Positions 18,020-25,981 are shown, counted from the stretch's first letter. The stretch: 64,000 nucleotides of DNA from CAWALV01 sp963782965 (GCA_963782965.1 CAWALV010000002.1:1054001-1118000); one strand, 5' to 3'. The notes: a model not told the origin generated them from the letters alone. Program-made: numbers and translations.

Positions 18020-18427
18020 GTGAGCCCACTACGACGTTGCTCGCGGACTGCCTGCGGGCAGCCCGCGATCGCCACGCTCACGTACGTGTACGCCGACTCG
18101 ACCGCTGTCCTCGGGCCGCTCGCCACGTACGCCGAGCCGCATTCCTACGACCTGTGCGATCGCCACTCGGCGCGGCTCACGGCACCCCTGGGGTGGGAGA
18201 TCCTTCGGCTGGAGCTGAGCGCACCGGCCGGCCCGACCCCCGATGACCTCGAAGCGCTCGCCGACGCCGTGCGCGAGGCCGGCCGCCCGGCCGCCGACGC
18301 TGCGCACGCAGGCAACCAGGCCGGCGCTCCTCCGGCCGGAGCGGCGAGTTCCGGCGGGGGTACCGGTGCTGGGCCCTCGCACGGCCGGCGCGGTCATCTT
18401 CGGGTGTTGCAGCCGCCGCCCTCGTAG
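18020..18427 (+). CDS. DUF3499 family putative zinc-binding protein
   Basis: A 135-aa protein beginning MSPLRRCSRTACGQPA. Cys7, Cys12, Cys46 and His49 (YDLCDRHSARL) form a likely CCCH zinc site in a compact N-terminal domain, with a conserved Y-x-Y-A-D-S strand and the TYAEPHSYDLC segment. The rest (after about residue 85) is Gly/Ala/Pro-rich and probably disordered. The family occurs between the zincin-like gene and manB in actinobacteria, as here. Function is unknown. I chose the GTG at 18020; the frame is open further upstream but runs into the divergent gene. A TAGCGT element eight bases upstream supports this start. Confidence 0.78.
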   Translation: MSPLRRCSRTACGQPAIATLTYVYADSTAVLGPLATYAEPHSYDLCDRHSARLTAPLGWEILRLELSAPAGPTPDDLEALADAVREAGRPAADAAHAGNQAGAPPAGAASSGGGTGAGPSHGRRGHLRVLQPPPS

Positions 18428-18529
18428 CCCCTGAAAAACGCGTGGTGGCACTGCGGGCGACTTGCCCGACTTGCCCTAGACACGCCCGGTGCTACAGCTG
18501 ATCCGGCGCTACGCCGATAGGGGGAAGGT

Positions 18530-18558
18530 CACCCGATCGGCGCGCGGCCAGCCGGGTG
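18530..18558 (+). other. Stem-loop in the DUF3499/zinc-ribbon gap
   Basis: In the 238-bp gap 18428-18665. CACCCG pairs with CGGGTG and GGC with GCC, separated by a 3x3 internal loop around gcgcg. A smaller CGGGC/GCCCG hairpin lies near 18447-18461, close after the DUF3499 stop, and could be a terminator. No gene is seen in the gap. Confidence 0.35.
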
Positions 18559-18665
18559 ATCTTGCCGCTCGGTCGTTGCCGCGAGCGCGCAGGTGAACCC
18601 TCGTGAAGCAGCCACCCAGCCCACGCAGCCCACCATGACGCCTCGACTGAGCACCGGGAGCCATC

Positions 18666-18938
18666 GTGCCGAAGCAGAAGAGCCTCACCCGTCGCACCCC
18701 TCGCCAAACGGCAGCGCAGTTGCGCGGCCCCGCGTCCCTCGCCTCCCCCGAGGCGCGCACCCTGGCGAGTTGCCGCGGTTGCGGCAGCGCGCGCGTCACA
18801 TCGATCGAGATGACGTTGACCGACGGCTCCATCGTGAACTTCGCCTCCTGCCACCACTGCGAGACCCGCTGGTGGCTGCAGGACGGCCGGGTGCTCAGTT
18901 TCGAGAAGGTCATCGCCAAGACCCGCAAGATCGCCTGA
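18666..18938 (+). CDS. Small zinc-ribbon protein of unknown function
   Basis: A 90-aa protein with a basic N-terminus (MPKQKSLTRRTPRQ) and a four-cysteine zinc ribbon: Cys36-x2-Cys39 in CRGCGSARVTSIEMTLTDG and Cys62-x2-Cys65 in SCHHCETRWWLQDG. The fold resembles small transcription-factor-type ribbons but there is no specific match I can name. The start is GTG at 18666, after a GGGAG. It lies between DUF3499 and manB; small ribbon proteins sit at the same place in other actinomycetes. The start is fairly secure because the Cys knuckles fix the frame. It could be a nucleic-acid-binding or protein-binding accessory. Confidence 0.65.
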   Translation: MPKQKSLTRRTPRQTAAQLRGPASLASPEARTLASCRGCGSARVTSIEMTLTDGSIVNFASCHHCETRWWLQDGRVLSFEKVIAKTRKIA

Positions 18939-18970
18939 GCCACCACGTTCGCCGCCTGACCCGCCCTGGG

Positions 18971-18976
18971 TAGGCT
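18971..18976 (+). promoter_or_regulatory. -10 box TAGGCT upstream of manB
   Basis: TAGGCT in GGGTAGGCTTC, 78 bases before the manB start; identical to the hexamer of manC. It implies a leader of about 70 nt ending in GGAAGG. Confidence 0.35.
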
Positions 18977-19054
18977 TCGCACGCCGGACCACGAACGGAT
19001 CACCGCGATCCGCGCCCAGGTCCAGGTGACGAGCCGACCGGAAGGCGAACCCCA

Positions 19055-20407
19055 GTGCGTGACCTGTCCGCCATCGTCAAGGCCTACGACATTCGCGGAG
19101 TCGTGCCCGACCAGCTCGACGACGACCTGGTGCGCGATGTCGGCGCGGCCTTCGCCTACTTCACCAAGGCACCGAGCATCGTGGTCGCCCACGACATGCG
19201 CGAATCGTCTCGACCTTTCGCGCAGGCGTTCGCGCGTGGAGCGACCAGCCAGGGAGCCGACGTCGTCATCGCCGGCCTCGCCAGCACCGACATGTTGTAT
19301 TTCGCCGCGGGCCGCCTCGACATGCCCGGCGCGATGTTCACAGCGAGCCACAACCCCGCCAAGTACAACGGCATCAAGTTGTGCCTCGCCGGCGCGAAGC
19401 CGGTGGGGCAGGACACCGGGTTGGCCGACATCCGCAAGCTCGTCGAAGACGGCGTGCCGGCATACGCGGGCAGCCCGGGAAGCGTGAGCGAACACGACCT
19501 CGTCGAGGACTACTCCGCGTTCTTGCGCAGCCTGGTCGACCTGTCGAACAGCCGGCCGCTCAAGGTCGTGGTCGACGCCGGGAACGGCATGGGCGGCTAC
19601 ACCGTGCCGCACGTGTTGCAGGGTCTACCGGTCGAAGTCGTGCCGATGTACTTCGAGCTCGACGGCAACTTCCCCAACCACGAGGCGAATCCCATCGACC
19701 CGGCGAACATGGTCGACCTCCAGGCGAAGGTGCGCGAGACCGGTGCCGACATCGGGCTCGCCTTCGACGGCGACGCCGACCGCTGCTTCGTCGTGGACGA
19801 GCGCGGGGAGACCGTGTCGCCGTCGGTGATCACGGCACTGGTCGCCGTCCGCGAGCTGAAGCGGGTACCGGGCTCGGCGATCATCTACAACCTCATCACG
19901 TCGAAGGCGGTGCCCGAGATCGTGCGCGAGCACGGCGGGACGCCGGTGCGCAGCCGGGTGGGCCACTCCTTCATCAAGGCGACGATGGCCGAGACGGGGG
20001 CGGTGTTCGGCGGGGAGCATTCGGGCCACTTCTACTTCCGCGACTTCTGGCGCGCCGACTCCGGGATGCTCGCGGCGCTGCACGTGCTCGCGGCGTTGGG
20101 CGAGACCGCCGAAGGCACCTCGCTCTCGCAGTTGTTGAACGAGTACAGCCGCTACGTCGCTTCCGGTGAGATCAACTCGACCGTGGCCGACCAGTCCGCC
20201 GCGATGGCGAAAGTGAAGGCGCACTACGAGCAGCAGCCCGATGTCAGTACCGACGAGCTCGACGGTCTGACCGTCGACGCGCCGACGTGGTGGTTCAACG
20301 TCCGGGCGTCGAACACCGAACCGTTGCTGCGCCTCAACGTCGAGGCCGACGACGAGGCGACGATGCAGCGGGTGCGCGACGACGTGCTCGCACTCATCAA
20401 CGGATGA
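19055..20407 (+). CDS. manB: Phosphomannomutase/phosphoglucomutase
   Basis: Interconverts mannose-6-phosphate and mannose-1-phosphate, feeding GDP-mannose synthesis by ManC. An alpha-D-phosphohexomutase of 450 aa with all four signatures: VKAYDIRGVVPD at the N-terminus, the phosphoserine loop TASHNP with Ser98, the metal loop FDGDADRCF, the sugar-binding GGEHSGHFYFRDF, and the C-terminal phosphate-binding VRASNTEPLLRLN. The start is GTG with GGAAGG nine bases upstream. It leads an operon with the Trm112-like, SIS isomerase and CDF genes (gaps of 16 bp, then overlaps). Actinobacterial synteny (Rv3257c) supports phosphomannomutase over a pure phosphoglucomutase role, though both activities are common in the family. 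Confidence 0.92.
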   Translation: MRDLSAIVKAYDIRGVVPDQLDDDLVRDVGAAFAYFTKAPSIVVAHDMRESSRPFAQAFARGATSQGADVVIAGLASTDMLYFAAGRLDMPGAMFTASHNPAKYNGIKLCLAGAKPVGQDTGLADIRKLVEDGVPAYAGSPGSVSEHDLVEDYSAFLRSLVDLSNSRPLKVVVDAGNGMGGYTVPHVLQGLPVEVVPMYFELDGNFPNHEANPIDPANMVDLQAKVRETGADIGLAFDGDADRCFVVDERGETVSPSVITALVAVRELKRVPGSAIIYNLITSKAVPEIVREHGGTPVRSRVGHSFIKATMAETGAVFGGEHSGHFYFRDFWRADSGMLAALHVLAALGETAEGTSLSQLLNEYSRYVASGEINSTVADQSAAMAKVKAHYEQQPDVSTDELDGLTVDAPTWWFNVRASNTEPLLRLNVEADDEATMQRVRDDVLALING

Positions 20408-20423
20408 GGACCCGAGGAGTCGC

Positions 20424-20645
20424 GTGAACATCGATCCGTCGCTGCTGGAGATCCTGGCCTGCCCGGCCTGCCGATCGCCGTTGACCGTGCAACGGCTGGC
20501 TGACGCACCTCCAGGCGCCGACCCCGAAGAGCTCGTGTGCTCGAACGCGCAGTGCCGGCGGGCCTATCCGGTGCGGGCCGACATCCCGGTGCTGCTCGTC
20601 GACGAGGCGCGCGTGCTGCCCCCCGACGCCGCGGCCGGCGAGTGA
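20424..20645 (+). CDS. Trm112-like (UPF0434) zinc-ribbon protein
   Basis: A 73-aa protein: MNIDPSLLEILACPACRSPL, then LVCSNAQCRRAYPVRADIPVLL. The two Cys pairs (CPAC and CSNAQC) and the terminal IPVLLVDEA strand are typical of the Trm112/UPF0434 family. Its eukaryotic member activates methyltransferases; the bacterial role is unclear. The GTG start has a GAGGAG just upstream. The stop and the next start share a base (TGATG), so it is translationally coupled to the SIS gene. The position between the mutase and the isomerase is conserved in actinobacteria. Confidence 0.85.
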   Translation: MNIDPSLLEILACPACRSPLTVQRLADAPPGADPEELVCSNAQCRRAYPVRADIPVLLVDEARVLPPDAAAGE

Positions 20646-21805
20646 TGGAGCTTCGGCTCGACGAGCAGCTTCTCGACGACGCCGACGCGATCCTGCAAGC
20701 CGACCCCGCCGGCATGCTGCGCGCCGTTGCGACGTCGGGCGCGCAGGTACGCGCAGCGGCGACCTTCGCCGCCGAAGCGGGTGTCGAATCCCTCGCGGAG
20801 GAACGCCCTCGATCCGTCGTCTTGTCGGCGGTGGGTTCGAGCGCTGCCGCATGCGAGGTGCTGCGGGCGCTCGTCGCCGACGACGCTCCGCTGCCCCTGA
20901 TCGACATCGCCGGGCCCGCGTTGCCGCGCTGGGTGGGCCCGCTCGATCTGGTGATCGCGGTCTCGCGGTCGGGTAGCGCCCGCCCGACGCTCGAAATCGT
21001 GAGCGAAGCCGGCCGGCGGGGCTGCCGCGTCGTCACCGTGGCCGCACCCGGTTCGCCGCTGGCGATGCTCGGTGATCGGGTGCGCGGGCTCCAGATACCT
21101 GCTGACCGCGAGTCTCGGCACACCCGAGCGAGCCTGTGGGCGCTGGCCGCCCCGCTGCTGATCGTGGCCGACGTCCTGGGCTTGGCGCAGGTGCCGGGCG
21201 AAGAGATCGCGCTGGCGGCGGATCGGCTCGACGCCGTCGCCGAGAGCTGCCGCCCGAGCAGCGAGGCGTTCGTCAATCCCGCCAAGCAGTTGGCGATGGC
21301 GATCGTCGGCACCTTGCCGTTGGTCTGGGGCGCCGGTGGGTTGTGCCGTACCGCCGCCAAGCGGTTCGCCCGGCAGCTGCACGCGAACGCGAAGTACCCG
21401 GCGTTGGACGGCGGGTTGCAGGAGGCCTCCCACGGAACCGTTGCCCTGTTCGACGGCCCGTTCGTCTCGGCTGCGGCGGCCGATGTCTTTCACGACCCGT
21501 TCGAGGACGAGACCCCGCAGGCGCTCCCGCTGCGGGTTGTCTTGATGCGTGACTCAGGCGAGAACGAGACCGATGCGCCGCTGCGCCGCGCGGCCGAAAG
21601 GCTCGCCGACGGGCGCGGAATTCGCACGAGTGAGGTGCTCGCCGACCCCGGTGAGCCACTCGAGCGGTTGGCGCAGCTCATCGCGCTGGGTGACTTCGCG
21701 AGTGTCTACCTCGGCATCGGCCTCGGGCTGGACCCGGCTCCGACGAGCGCCGTGTTGGAGATGAAGGACTACGTCGGCATGTACACCGACGAAAACGGCC
21801 GATGA
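20645..21805 (+). CDS. SIS-domain phosphosugar isomerase (bifunctional PGI/PMI type)
   Basis: A 386-aa protein with two sugar-isomerase domains. The N-terminal domain shows VVLSAVGSSAAACEVLRAL and the phosphate-binding LVIAVSRSGSARPTLEI. The C-terminal region matches the bacterial phosphoglucose/phosphomannose isomerase C-terminal domain (NAKYPALDGGLQEASHG; VYLGIGLGLDP). It corresponds to Rv3256c beside manB. The likely reaction is fructose-6-phosphate to mannose-6-phosphate (and/or glucose-6-phosphate), which would start the GDP-mannose route; no separate manA is seen in the window. Coupling is tight: it starts in the previous stop and its stop overlaps the CDF start (ATGA). Activity is inferred from family and context. 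Confidence 0.75.
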   Translation: MELRLDEQLLDDADAILQADPAGMLRAVATSGAQVRAAATFAAEAGVESLAEERPRSVVLSAVGSSAAACEVLRALVADDAPLPLIDIAGPALPRWVGPLDLVIAVSRSGSARPTLEIVSEAGRRGCRVVTVAAPGSPLAMLGDRVRGLQIPADRESRHTRASLWALAAPLLIVADVLGLAQVPGEEIALAADRLDAVAESCRPSSEAFVNPAKQLAMAIVGTLPLVWGAGGLCRTAAKRFARQLHANAKYPALDGGLQEASHGTVALFDGPFVSAAAADVFHDPFEDETPQALPLRVVLMRDSGENETDAPLRRAAERLADGRGIRTSEVLADPGEPLERLAQLIALGDFASVYLGIGLGLDPAPTSAVLEMKDYVGMYTDENGR

Positions 21806-22725
21806 GCTCTCCGGAGAGCGGGAAGGCCGTCGCCGCCGCTCTTGCGGCGAACCTCGGCATCGCGGTGACGAAGTTCGTCGCCTTCGCCTTCACCGGCTCG
21901 ACCTCCATGCTCGCCGAAGCCGTGCACTCGGTGGCCGACACGGGCAACCAGCTGTTGTTGATGCTCGGTGGCCGGCGGGCGCGCCGAGCACCCGATCGGG
22001 TGCACCCGTTCGGGCACGGCCAGGAGCGCTTCTTCTACGCGTTCGTGGTGGCCCTGGTGTTGTTCAGCGCGGGTGGTCTGTTCGCGTTGTACGAGGGTGT
22101 GCACAAGCTGATGCATCCCGAGCGGGTCGACCGGCCGTTCGTCGCGTTCATCGTGCTGGGCGTCGCCGTCTGCCTGGAGCTGTTGTCGTTTCGCACGGCT
22201 CGTCACGAGGCGCGGCCGCTGAAAGGCAACGCCTCGTGGGTGAGCTTCGTGCGGCACACCAAGAACCCCGAACTCCCCGTCGTCCTGCTTGAAGACAGCG
22301 CGGCGCTGGTGGGGCTGGTGCTCGCTGCGACCGGAGTCGCGCTGAGCGCAGTTACCCACAACGGGCGGTGGGACGGCGTCGGGTCGCTCGGCATCGGTGT
22401 GCTCCTCGTCGGCGTGGCCGTCGTCTTGGCGATCGAGACGAAGAGCCTGCTGCTCGGTGAGGCGGCGTCTGTCGATGTCGAGGAACGCATCCGAACGGCG
22501 TTGCTCGACGGTCCCGAGGTCGAACGCGTGATCCACCTGCGCACCATGCACCTCGGGCCGGACGAGCTCCTGGTGGCCGCCAAGATCGCGGTAGCCAGAC
22601 AAGACACGGGTGGCGAGATAGCACGCGGTATCGACGCTGCGGAAAAGCGGGTGCGGGCCGCGGTGGCCGCTGCCCGGGTGATCTATCTGGAGCCCGACCT
22701 CGACCGCACCCCGGCGGCGGACTGA
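21802..22725 (+). CDS. Cation diffusion facilitator (metal efflux) protein
   Basis: A 307-aa inner-membrane transporter exchanging a divalent metal (zinc, manganese or similar) for protons. The N-terminal half has paired helices with HSVAD (metal-binding His/Asp of TM2) and the PDRVHPFGHGQERFFYAF motif. The second site, usually HxxxD, reads LLEDSAALVG, so the His is replaced by Glu-Asp as in the SLC30A9-like branch. The C-terminal domain (VERVIHLRTMHLGPDELLVAAKI) is the ferredoxin-like cytoplasmic module. It overlaps the SIS gene by four bases, so it is last in the manB operon. The functional tie may be metal supply to sugar enzymes, but that is speculation. Confidence 0.87.
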   Translation: MSSPESGKAVAAALAANLGIAVTKFVAFAFTGSTSMLAEAVHSVADTGNQLLLMLGGRRARRAPDRVHPFGHGQERFFYAFVVALVLFSAGGLFALYEGVHKLMHPERVDRPFVAFIVLGVAVCLELLSFRTARHEARPLKGNASWVSFVRHTKNPELPVVLLEDSAALVGLVLAATGVALSAVTHNGRWDGVGSLGIGVLLVGVAVVLAIETKSLLLGEAASVDVEERIRTALLDGPEVERVIHLRTMHLGPDELLVAAKIAVARQDTGGEIARGIDAAEKRVRAAVAAARVIYLEPDLDRTPAAD

Positions 22726-22740
22726 CGTCGTCCGGGCGCG

Positions 22741-22755
22741 GCAGGCGCAGCCTGC
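22741..22755 (+). terminator. GCAGGC-gca-GCCTGC hairpin after the CDF gene
   Basis: A perfect 6-bp stem with a 3-nt loop 16 bases after the CDF stop, without a T-run. It could be a weak terminator or part of the ahcY leader. Confidence 0.35.
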
Positions 22756-22847
22756 TGCGCGTGAGCGAGTCGCTGATCCCTATGCTGGCGCCGATGCCCT
22801 CGAGATGGCAGGTGGCCGGTGAACCGAAAATCGTGGAGGAACAGCTG

Positions 22848-24302
22848 ATGGTGCTCGACGCCGGCGACTACAAGGTCGCCGATCTTGGTCTGGCCGCATT
22901 TGGACGCAAGGAAATATCGCTCGCCGAGCACGAGATGCCGGGGCTGATGGCGTTGCGCCGCGAGCACGGGGAGTCCAAGCCGCTGACCGGTGCGCGCATC
23001 ACCGGGTCGCTTCACATGACGGTGCAGACCGCAGTGCTGATCGAGACGCTGACCGCGCTCGGCGCGCAGGTGCGGTGGGCCAGCTGCAACATCTTCTCGA
23101 CCCAGGACCACGCCGCCGCCGCCGTTGCGGTCGGTCCGCACGGCAGCGTCGAGCGGCCGGACGGCGTCCCGGTGTTCGCGTGGAAGGGCGAGACGCTCGA
23201 GGAGTACTGGTGGTGCACCGAGCAGGCGTTGCGCTGGCCGGCGTCGTCCGGCGGTGAAGGCCCGAACATGATCCTCGACGACGGTGGCGACGCCACGCTG
23301 CTCGTGCACAAGGGCGTGGAGTTCGAAAAGGCCGGTGCGGTACCCGATCCGTCGTCCGCCGAGTCTGAGGAGTTCGCGGTCATCTTGGGGCTGCTGCAGC
23401 GCTCGTTGACCGACGACCCGCAGCGCTGGACGACCCTGGCGAGCAGCATCATGGGCGTCACCGAGGAGACCACGACCGGCGTGCACCGGCTCTACCACAT
23501 GCAAGAAGCCGGTTCGCTGCTGTTCCCGGCAATCAACGTCAACGACTCGGTGACGAAGTCGAAATTCGACAACAAGTACGGGTGTCGGCATTCGCTCATC
23601 GACGGCATCAACCGTGCCACCGATGTGTTGATCGGCGGCAAAGTCGCGGTGGTGTGCGGCTACGGCGACGTCGGCAAGGGCTGCGCGGCGTCACTGCAGG
23701 GTCAGGGCGCGCGGGTCATCATCACCGAGGTCGACCCCATCTGCGCACTGCAGGCCGCGATGGACGGCTACCAGGTCACCACGCTCGACGACGTCGTGGA
23801 GACGGCCGACATCTTCGTGACGGCGACCGGCTGCATGAACGTCATCACCGCCGCCGACATGGCCCGGATGAAGCACCAGGCGATCGTCGGCAACATCGGC
23901 CATTTCGACAACGAGATCGACATGGCGGGGCTGGCGAAGACGCCGGGCGTGAAGCGGGTGAACATCAAGCCCCAGGTCGACGAGTGGGTCTTCCCCGACG
24001 GCCACGCGATCATCGTGTTGTCGGAAGGGCGGTTGCTGAACCTCGGCAACGCCACCGGCCACCCCAGCTTCGTGATGAGCAACTCCTTCACCAATCAGGT
24101 GCTCGCCCAGATCGAACTGTTCACCAAGCCGGCGCAGTACCCGGTCGGCGTCTACACGTTGCCGAAGCACCTCGACGAGGCGGTCGCCCGGCATCACCTC
24201 GGCGCTCTCGGGGTGAAGCTGACCGAGCTGACGCCTGCTCAGGCGTCCTACCTCGGGGTGCCGGTGGGCGGCCCCTACAAGTCCGACGGCTACCGCTACT
24301 GA
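22848..24302 (+). CDS. ahcY: S-adenosylhomocysteine hydrolase
   Basis: Splits S-adenosylhomocysteine into adenosine and homocysteine, keeping methylation running; a cytoplasmic NAD-containing tetramer. The start is ATG 22848, eight bases after GGAGG, giving 484 aa beginning MVLDAGDYKVADLGLAAFGR. The frame is open to 22761 but the extra residues are not SAHH-like. Visible marks are the substrate region GSLHMTVQTAVLIETL, NIFSTQDHAAAA, NVNDSVTKSKFDNKYGCRHS, the NAD loop VCGYGDVGKGCAASL (Gly271 on), and the C-terminal FTNQVLAQIELF and KSDGYRY. As in mycobacteria the gene lies between the mannose and mtrAB blocks. I looked for an SAH riboswitch in the leader and did not find the consensus. Confidence 0.96.
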   Translation: MVLDAGDYKVADLGLAAFGRKEISLAEHEMPGLMALRREHGESKPLTGARITGSLHMTVQTAVLIETLTALGAQVRWASCNIFSTQDHAAAAVAVGPHGSVERPDGVPVFAWKGETLEEYWWCTEQALRWPASSGGEGPNMILDDGGDATLLVHKGVEFEKAGAVPDPSSAESEEFAVILGLLQRSLTDDPQRWTTLASSIMGVTEETTTGVHRLYHMQEAGSLLFPAINVNDSVTKSKFDNKYGCRHSLIDGINRATDVLIGGKVAVVCGYGDVGKGCAASLQGQGARVIITEVDPICALQAAMDGYQVTTLDDVVETADIFVTATGCMNVITAADMARMKHQAIVGNIGHFDNEIDMAGLAKTPGVKRVNIKPQVDEWVFPDGHAIIVLSEGRLLNLGNATGHPSFVMSNSFTNQVLAQIELFTKPAQYPVGVYTLPKHLDEAVARHHLGALGVKLTELTPAQASYLGVPVGGPYKSDGYRY

Positions 24303-24389
24303 TCTGTGGCTGCGTCGTCCGGTGCGGTATCGGGTACGTCGTCGTGGGAGCCCGCGTGAGTTCGCGGGTTGCTACGACGGAGGTTCGCC

Positions 24390-24932
24390 ATGTCCTGGCT
24401 CATCGGTCATTGGACCGATCTGGGGACCGTAGCCGGTAAAGCGGTCTTGATGTATGCCGTCGCGCTGTTCGGCCTGCGGGTGGGTGAACGGCGCACCATG
24501 GCCCAGTGGACCGTGATCGACTTCTCCACCGCCGTCGCGATGGGTGCGATCGTCGGCCGGACGGCCATTGCGACGAGCCAGTCGTTCATCGTCGGCGCGG
24601 TGGCCCTCGTCACCCTCATCGCGGTGCACCGGGTGGCGAGCACGCTTCGGTTCAGCACGTCGGTGCGCCGCCTGTTCGATCACCGGGTGCGTGTGCTGGT
24701 GCATCGCGGCCAGATACGCCGCCGCGAGTTGCGGATCGGCGGGCTCACCGAAGACGATCTGTACTCCCAGTTGCGCCAGCGCGGGGTCTTCAGCCTGGAC
24801 GACCTTCGCTACGTGCTCTACGAGCCGAAGGGAAGCCTCACCGTCGTCCGCGAAAGTGAGATGAACGGCGACCAGCCGGCGCTGGTGAAGGCGGCGATCG
24901 GCGGTGCGACCGGCTTCGACGACCGACGATGA
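24390..24932 (+). CDS. DUF421/YetF-like membrane protein
   Basis: A 180-aa protein with three N-terminal membrane segments (residues about 13-30, 40-58, 62-82) and a C-terminal soluble domain. The family signature is clear: GKAVLMYAVALFGLRVGERRTMAQWTVIDF at the start, the VLVHRGQIRRRELRIGGLTEDDL region, and LDDLRYVLYEPKGSLTVV. The role of DUF421/YetF proteins is not settled; in Bacillus they are linked to the spore and cell envelope. Start is ATG 24390 with GGAGG six bases upstream. Its stop lies inside the first unit of the 13-bp repeat, so the distance to the next gene depends on repeat number. Confidence 0.8.
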   Translation: MSWLIGHWTDLGTVAGKAVLMYAVALFGLRVGERRTMAQWTVIDFSTAVAMGAIVGRTAIATSQSFIVGAVALVTLIAVHRVASTLRFSTSVRRLFDHRVRVLVHRGQIRRRELRIGGLTEDDLYSQLRQRGVFSLDDLRYVLYEPKGSLTVVRESEMNGDQPALVKAAIGGATGFDDRR

Positions 24933-25005
24933 GCACCGACGATGAGCACCGACGATGAGCACCGAGGATGAGCACCGAGGATGAGCACCGAGGATGAGCA
25001 CCGAG
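24928..25005 (+). repeat. Six copies of a 13-bp stop/start repeat
   Basis: The unit is GATGAGCACCGAC (first two copies) or GATGAGCACCGAG (last four copies), at 24928, 24941, 24954, 24967, 24980 and 24993. Each copy contains ATGA. The first copy holds the DUF421 stop codon; the last holds the start codon of the next gene. As 13 is not a multiple of three, each ATG is in a different frame from its neighbour. Confidence 0.95.
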
Positions 25006-25443
25006 GCGACGGCAGGCGATCTGCCGACCCTGCATTCGATCGGCGACGTTGTCGCGCTGCTGTGCGACCGCTCGAACGTGTTCGTTCGCTGGTCCCGCGG
25101 GCCGGCGTTCGATCAGCAGACGACGAGCAGTGACGACCTCACCGGCGTGCCGCTCGAGGGGTTGTCGGCGAACCCGCTGGCGGTTGAAGAGTGGTGGCAA
25201 GGCCGGTCCCTTGAGCTGTGGGTCGCACGTCGCTTGTACGACTACCGGCACCTGCCGGAACTGCGCGGGCCTCAGGTGCGACCGTGGCTGCTGGCGGGTC
25301 GAGAAGTCGGTCGTGGTCCCGACAACGAGCCGCTCGTCGTGTGCGAGGAACCGCTTGCCTGGCTGGACGCAGCGGTCATCGAAGAGGCGATCCGCGTGGT
25401 GGAGCAGCAACGAGGCGAATGGGGCCCGTTGCGCCGGCGATAG
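24994..25443 (+). CDS. DUF6098-like protein of unknown function
   Basis: A 149-aa soluble protein. Features include SNVFVRWSRGP at residues 27-37, GLSANPLAVEEWW, ELWVARRLYDYRHLPE, and the near-palindromic WLLAGREVGRGPDNEPLVV. These match a family of actinobacterial proteins I recognise as DUF6098. No catalytic motif, signal peptide or membrane segment is visible. Function is unknown. It begins MSTEAT at the last unit of the 13-bp repeat. The ATG at 24955 is in the same frame but meets a stop within ten codons, so 24994 is the only usable ATG. The ancestral arrangement was probably a simple ATGA overlap with DUF421. Confidence 0.65.
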   Translation: MSTEATAGDLPTLHSIGDVVALLCDRSNVFVRWSRGPAFDQQTTSSDDLTGVPLEGLSANPLAVEEWWQGRSLELWVARRLYDYRHLPELRGPQVRPWLLAGREVGRGPDNEPLVVCEEPLAWLDAAVIEEAIRVVEQQRGEWGPLRRR

Positions 25444-25471
25444 TTGTCGCATCCGAGGACCAGCACGCGGT

Positions 25472-25981
25472 TCAGCTGAACCGGCCGCCCTCGCCGTCCT
25501 CGCCGTCCTCGCCGACGGGTGCGCTGCGCGCGAAGCCGTGCTGGCGCCACGCTTCGTAGATCGCGATCGATGCCGCGTTCGACAGGTTGAGTGCGCGCAC
25601 CCCCGGCAGCATCGGGATGCGCACCTGCGCCGTGATGCGCGGGTCGTCGAGGACGTCGTCGGGTAGCCCGGTTCGCTCGGTCCCGAACATCAACGCGTCG
25701 CCGGCGGAGTAGTCGACATCGGCGTAGGTGACGCTGCCCCTTCCGGTGAACGCGAAGATCCGGCTCGACCGCAGCACCGGCCAGGCCGCTGCCATGTCGC
25801 GATGCACGGTCACCTGCGCGAGGTCGTGGTAGTCGAGGCCGGCGCGCCGCAGCCGGGCATCGGTGAGCTCGAAGCCGAACGGCCCGACGAGGTGCAGTTC
25901 GCACCCGGTCGCGGCCGCCAGCCGGATCGCGTTGCCGGTGTTGGGCGGTATCTGCGGTCGAACGAAGACGACACGGAACAC
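25472..25981 (-). CDS. trmL: tRNA (cytidine/uridine-34 2'-O)-methyltransferase (TrmL)
   Basis: A SPOUT-class methyltransferase that 2'-O-methylates the wobble base of leucine tRNAs with SAM. The 169-aa protein begins FRVVFVRPQIPPNTGNAIRL and carries the three SPOUT motifs: NTGNAIRLAAA (motif 1), LMFGTERTGLP (motif 2) and IPMLPGVRALNLSNAASIAIYE (motif 3, forming the trefoil knot and SAM pocket). LDYHDLAQVTVHRD is also typical. The last 15 residues (GEDGEDGEGGRFS) come from a short tandem repeat. The GTG start is about 60 bp downstream of the RDD gene on the same strand, so the two are probably cotranscribed. Confidence 0.9.
   Translation of the reverse strand: MFRVVFVRPQIPPNTGNAIRLAAATGCELHLVGPFGFELTDARLRRAGLDYHDLAQVTVHRDMAAAWPVLRSSRIFAFTGRGSVTYADVDYSAGDALMFGTERTGLPDDVLDDPRITAQVRIPMLPGVRALNLSNAASIAIYEAWRQHGFARSAPVGEDGEDGEGGRFS

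Noticed and set aside
22726..22847. SAH riboswitch upstream of ahcY
   Set aside because: The hairpin at 22741-22755 is too small, and the conserved SAH-riboswitch sequence blocks are not visible.
24928..25005. CRISPR array
   Set aside because: The 13-bp units are directly adjacent with no spacers and no cas genes.
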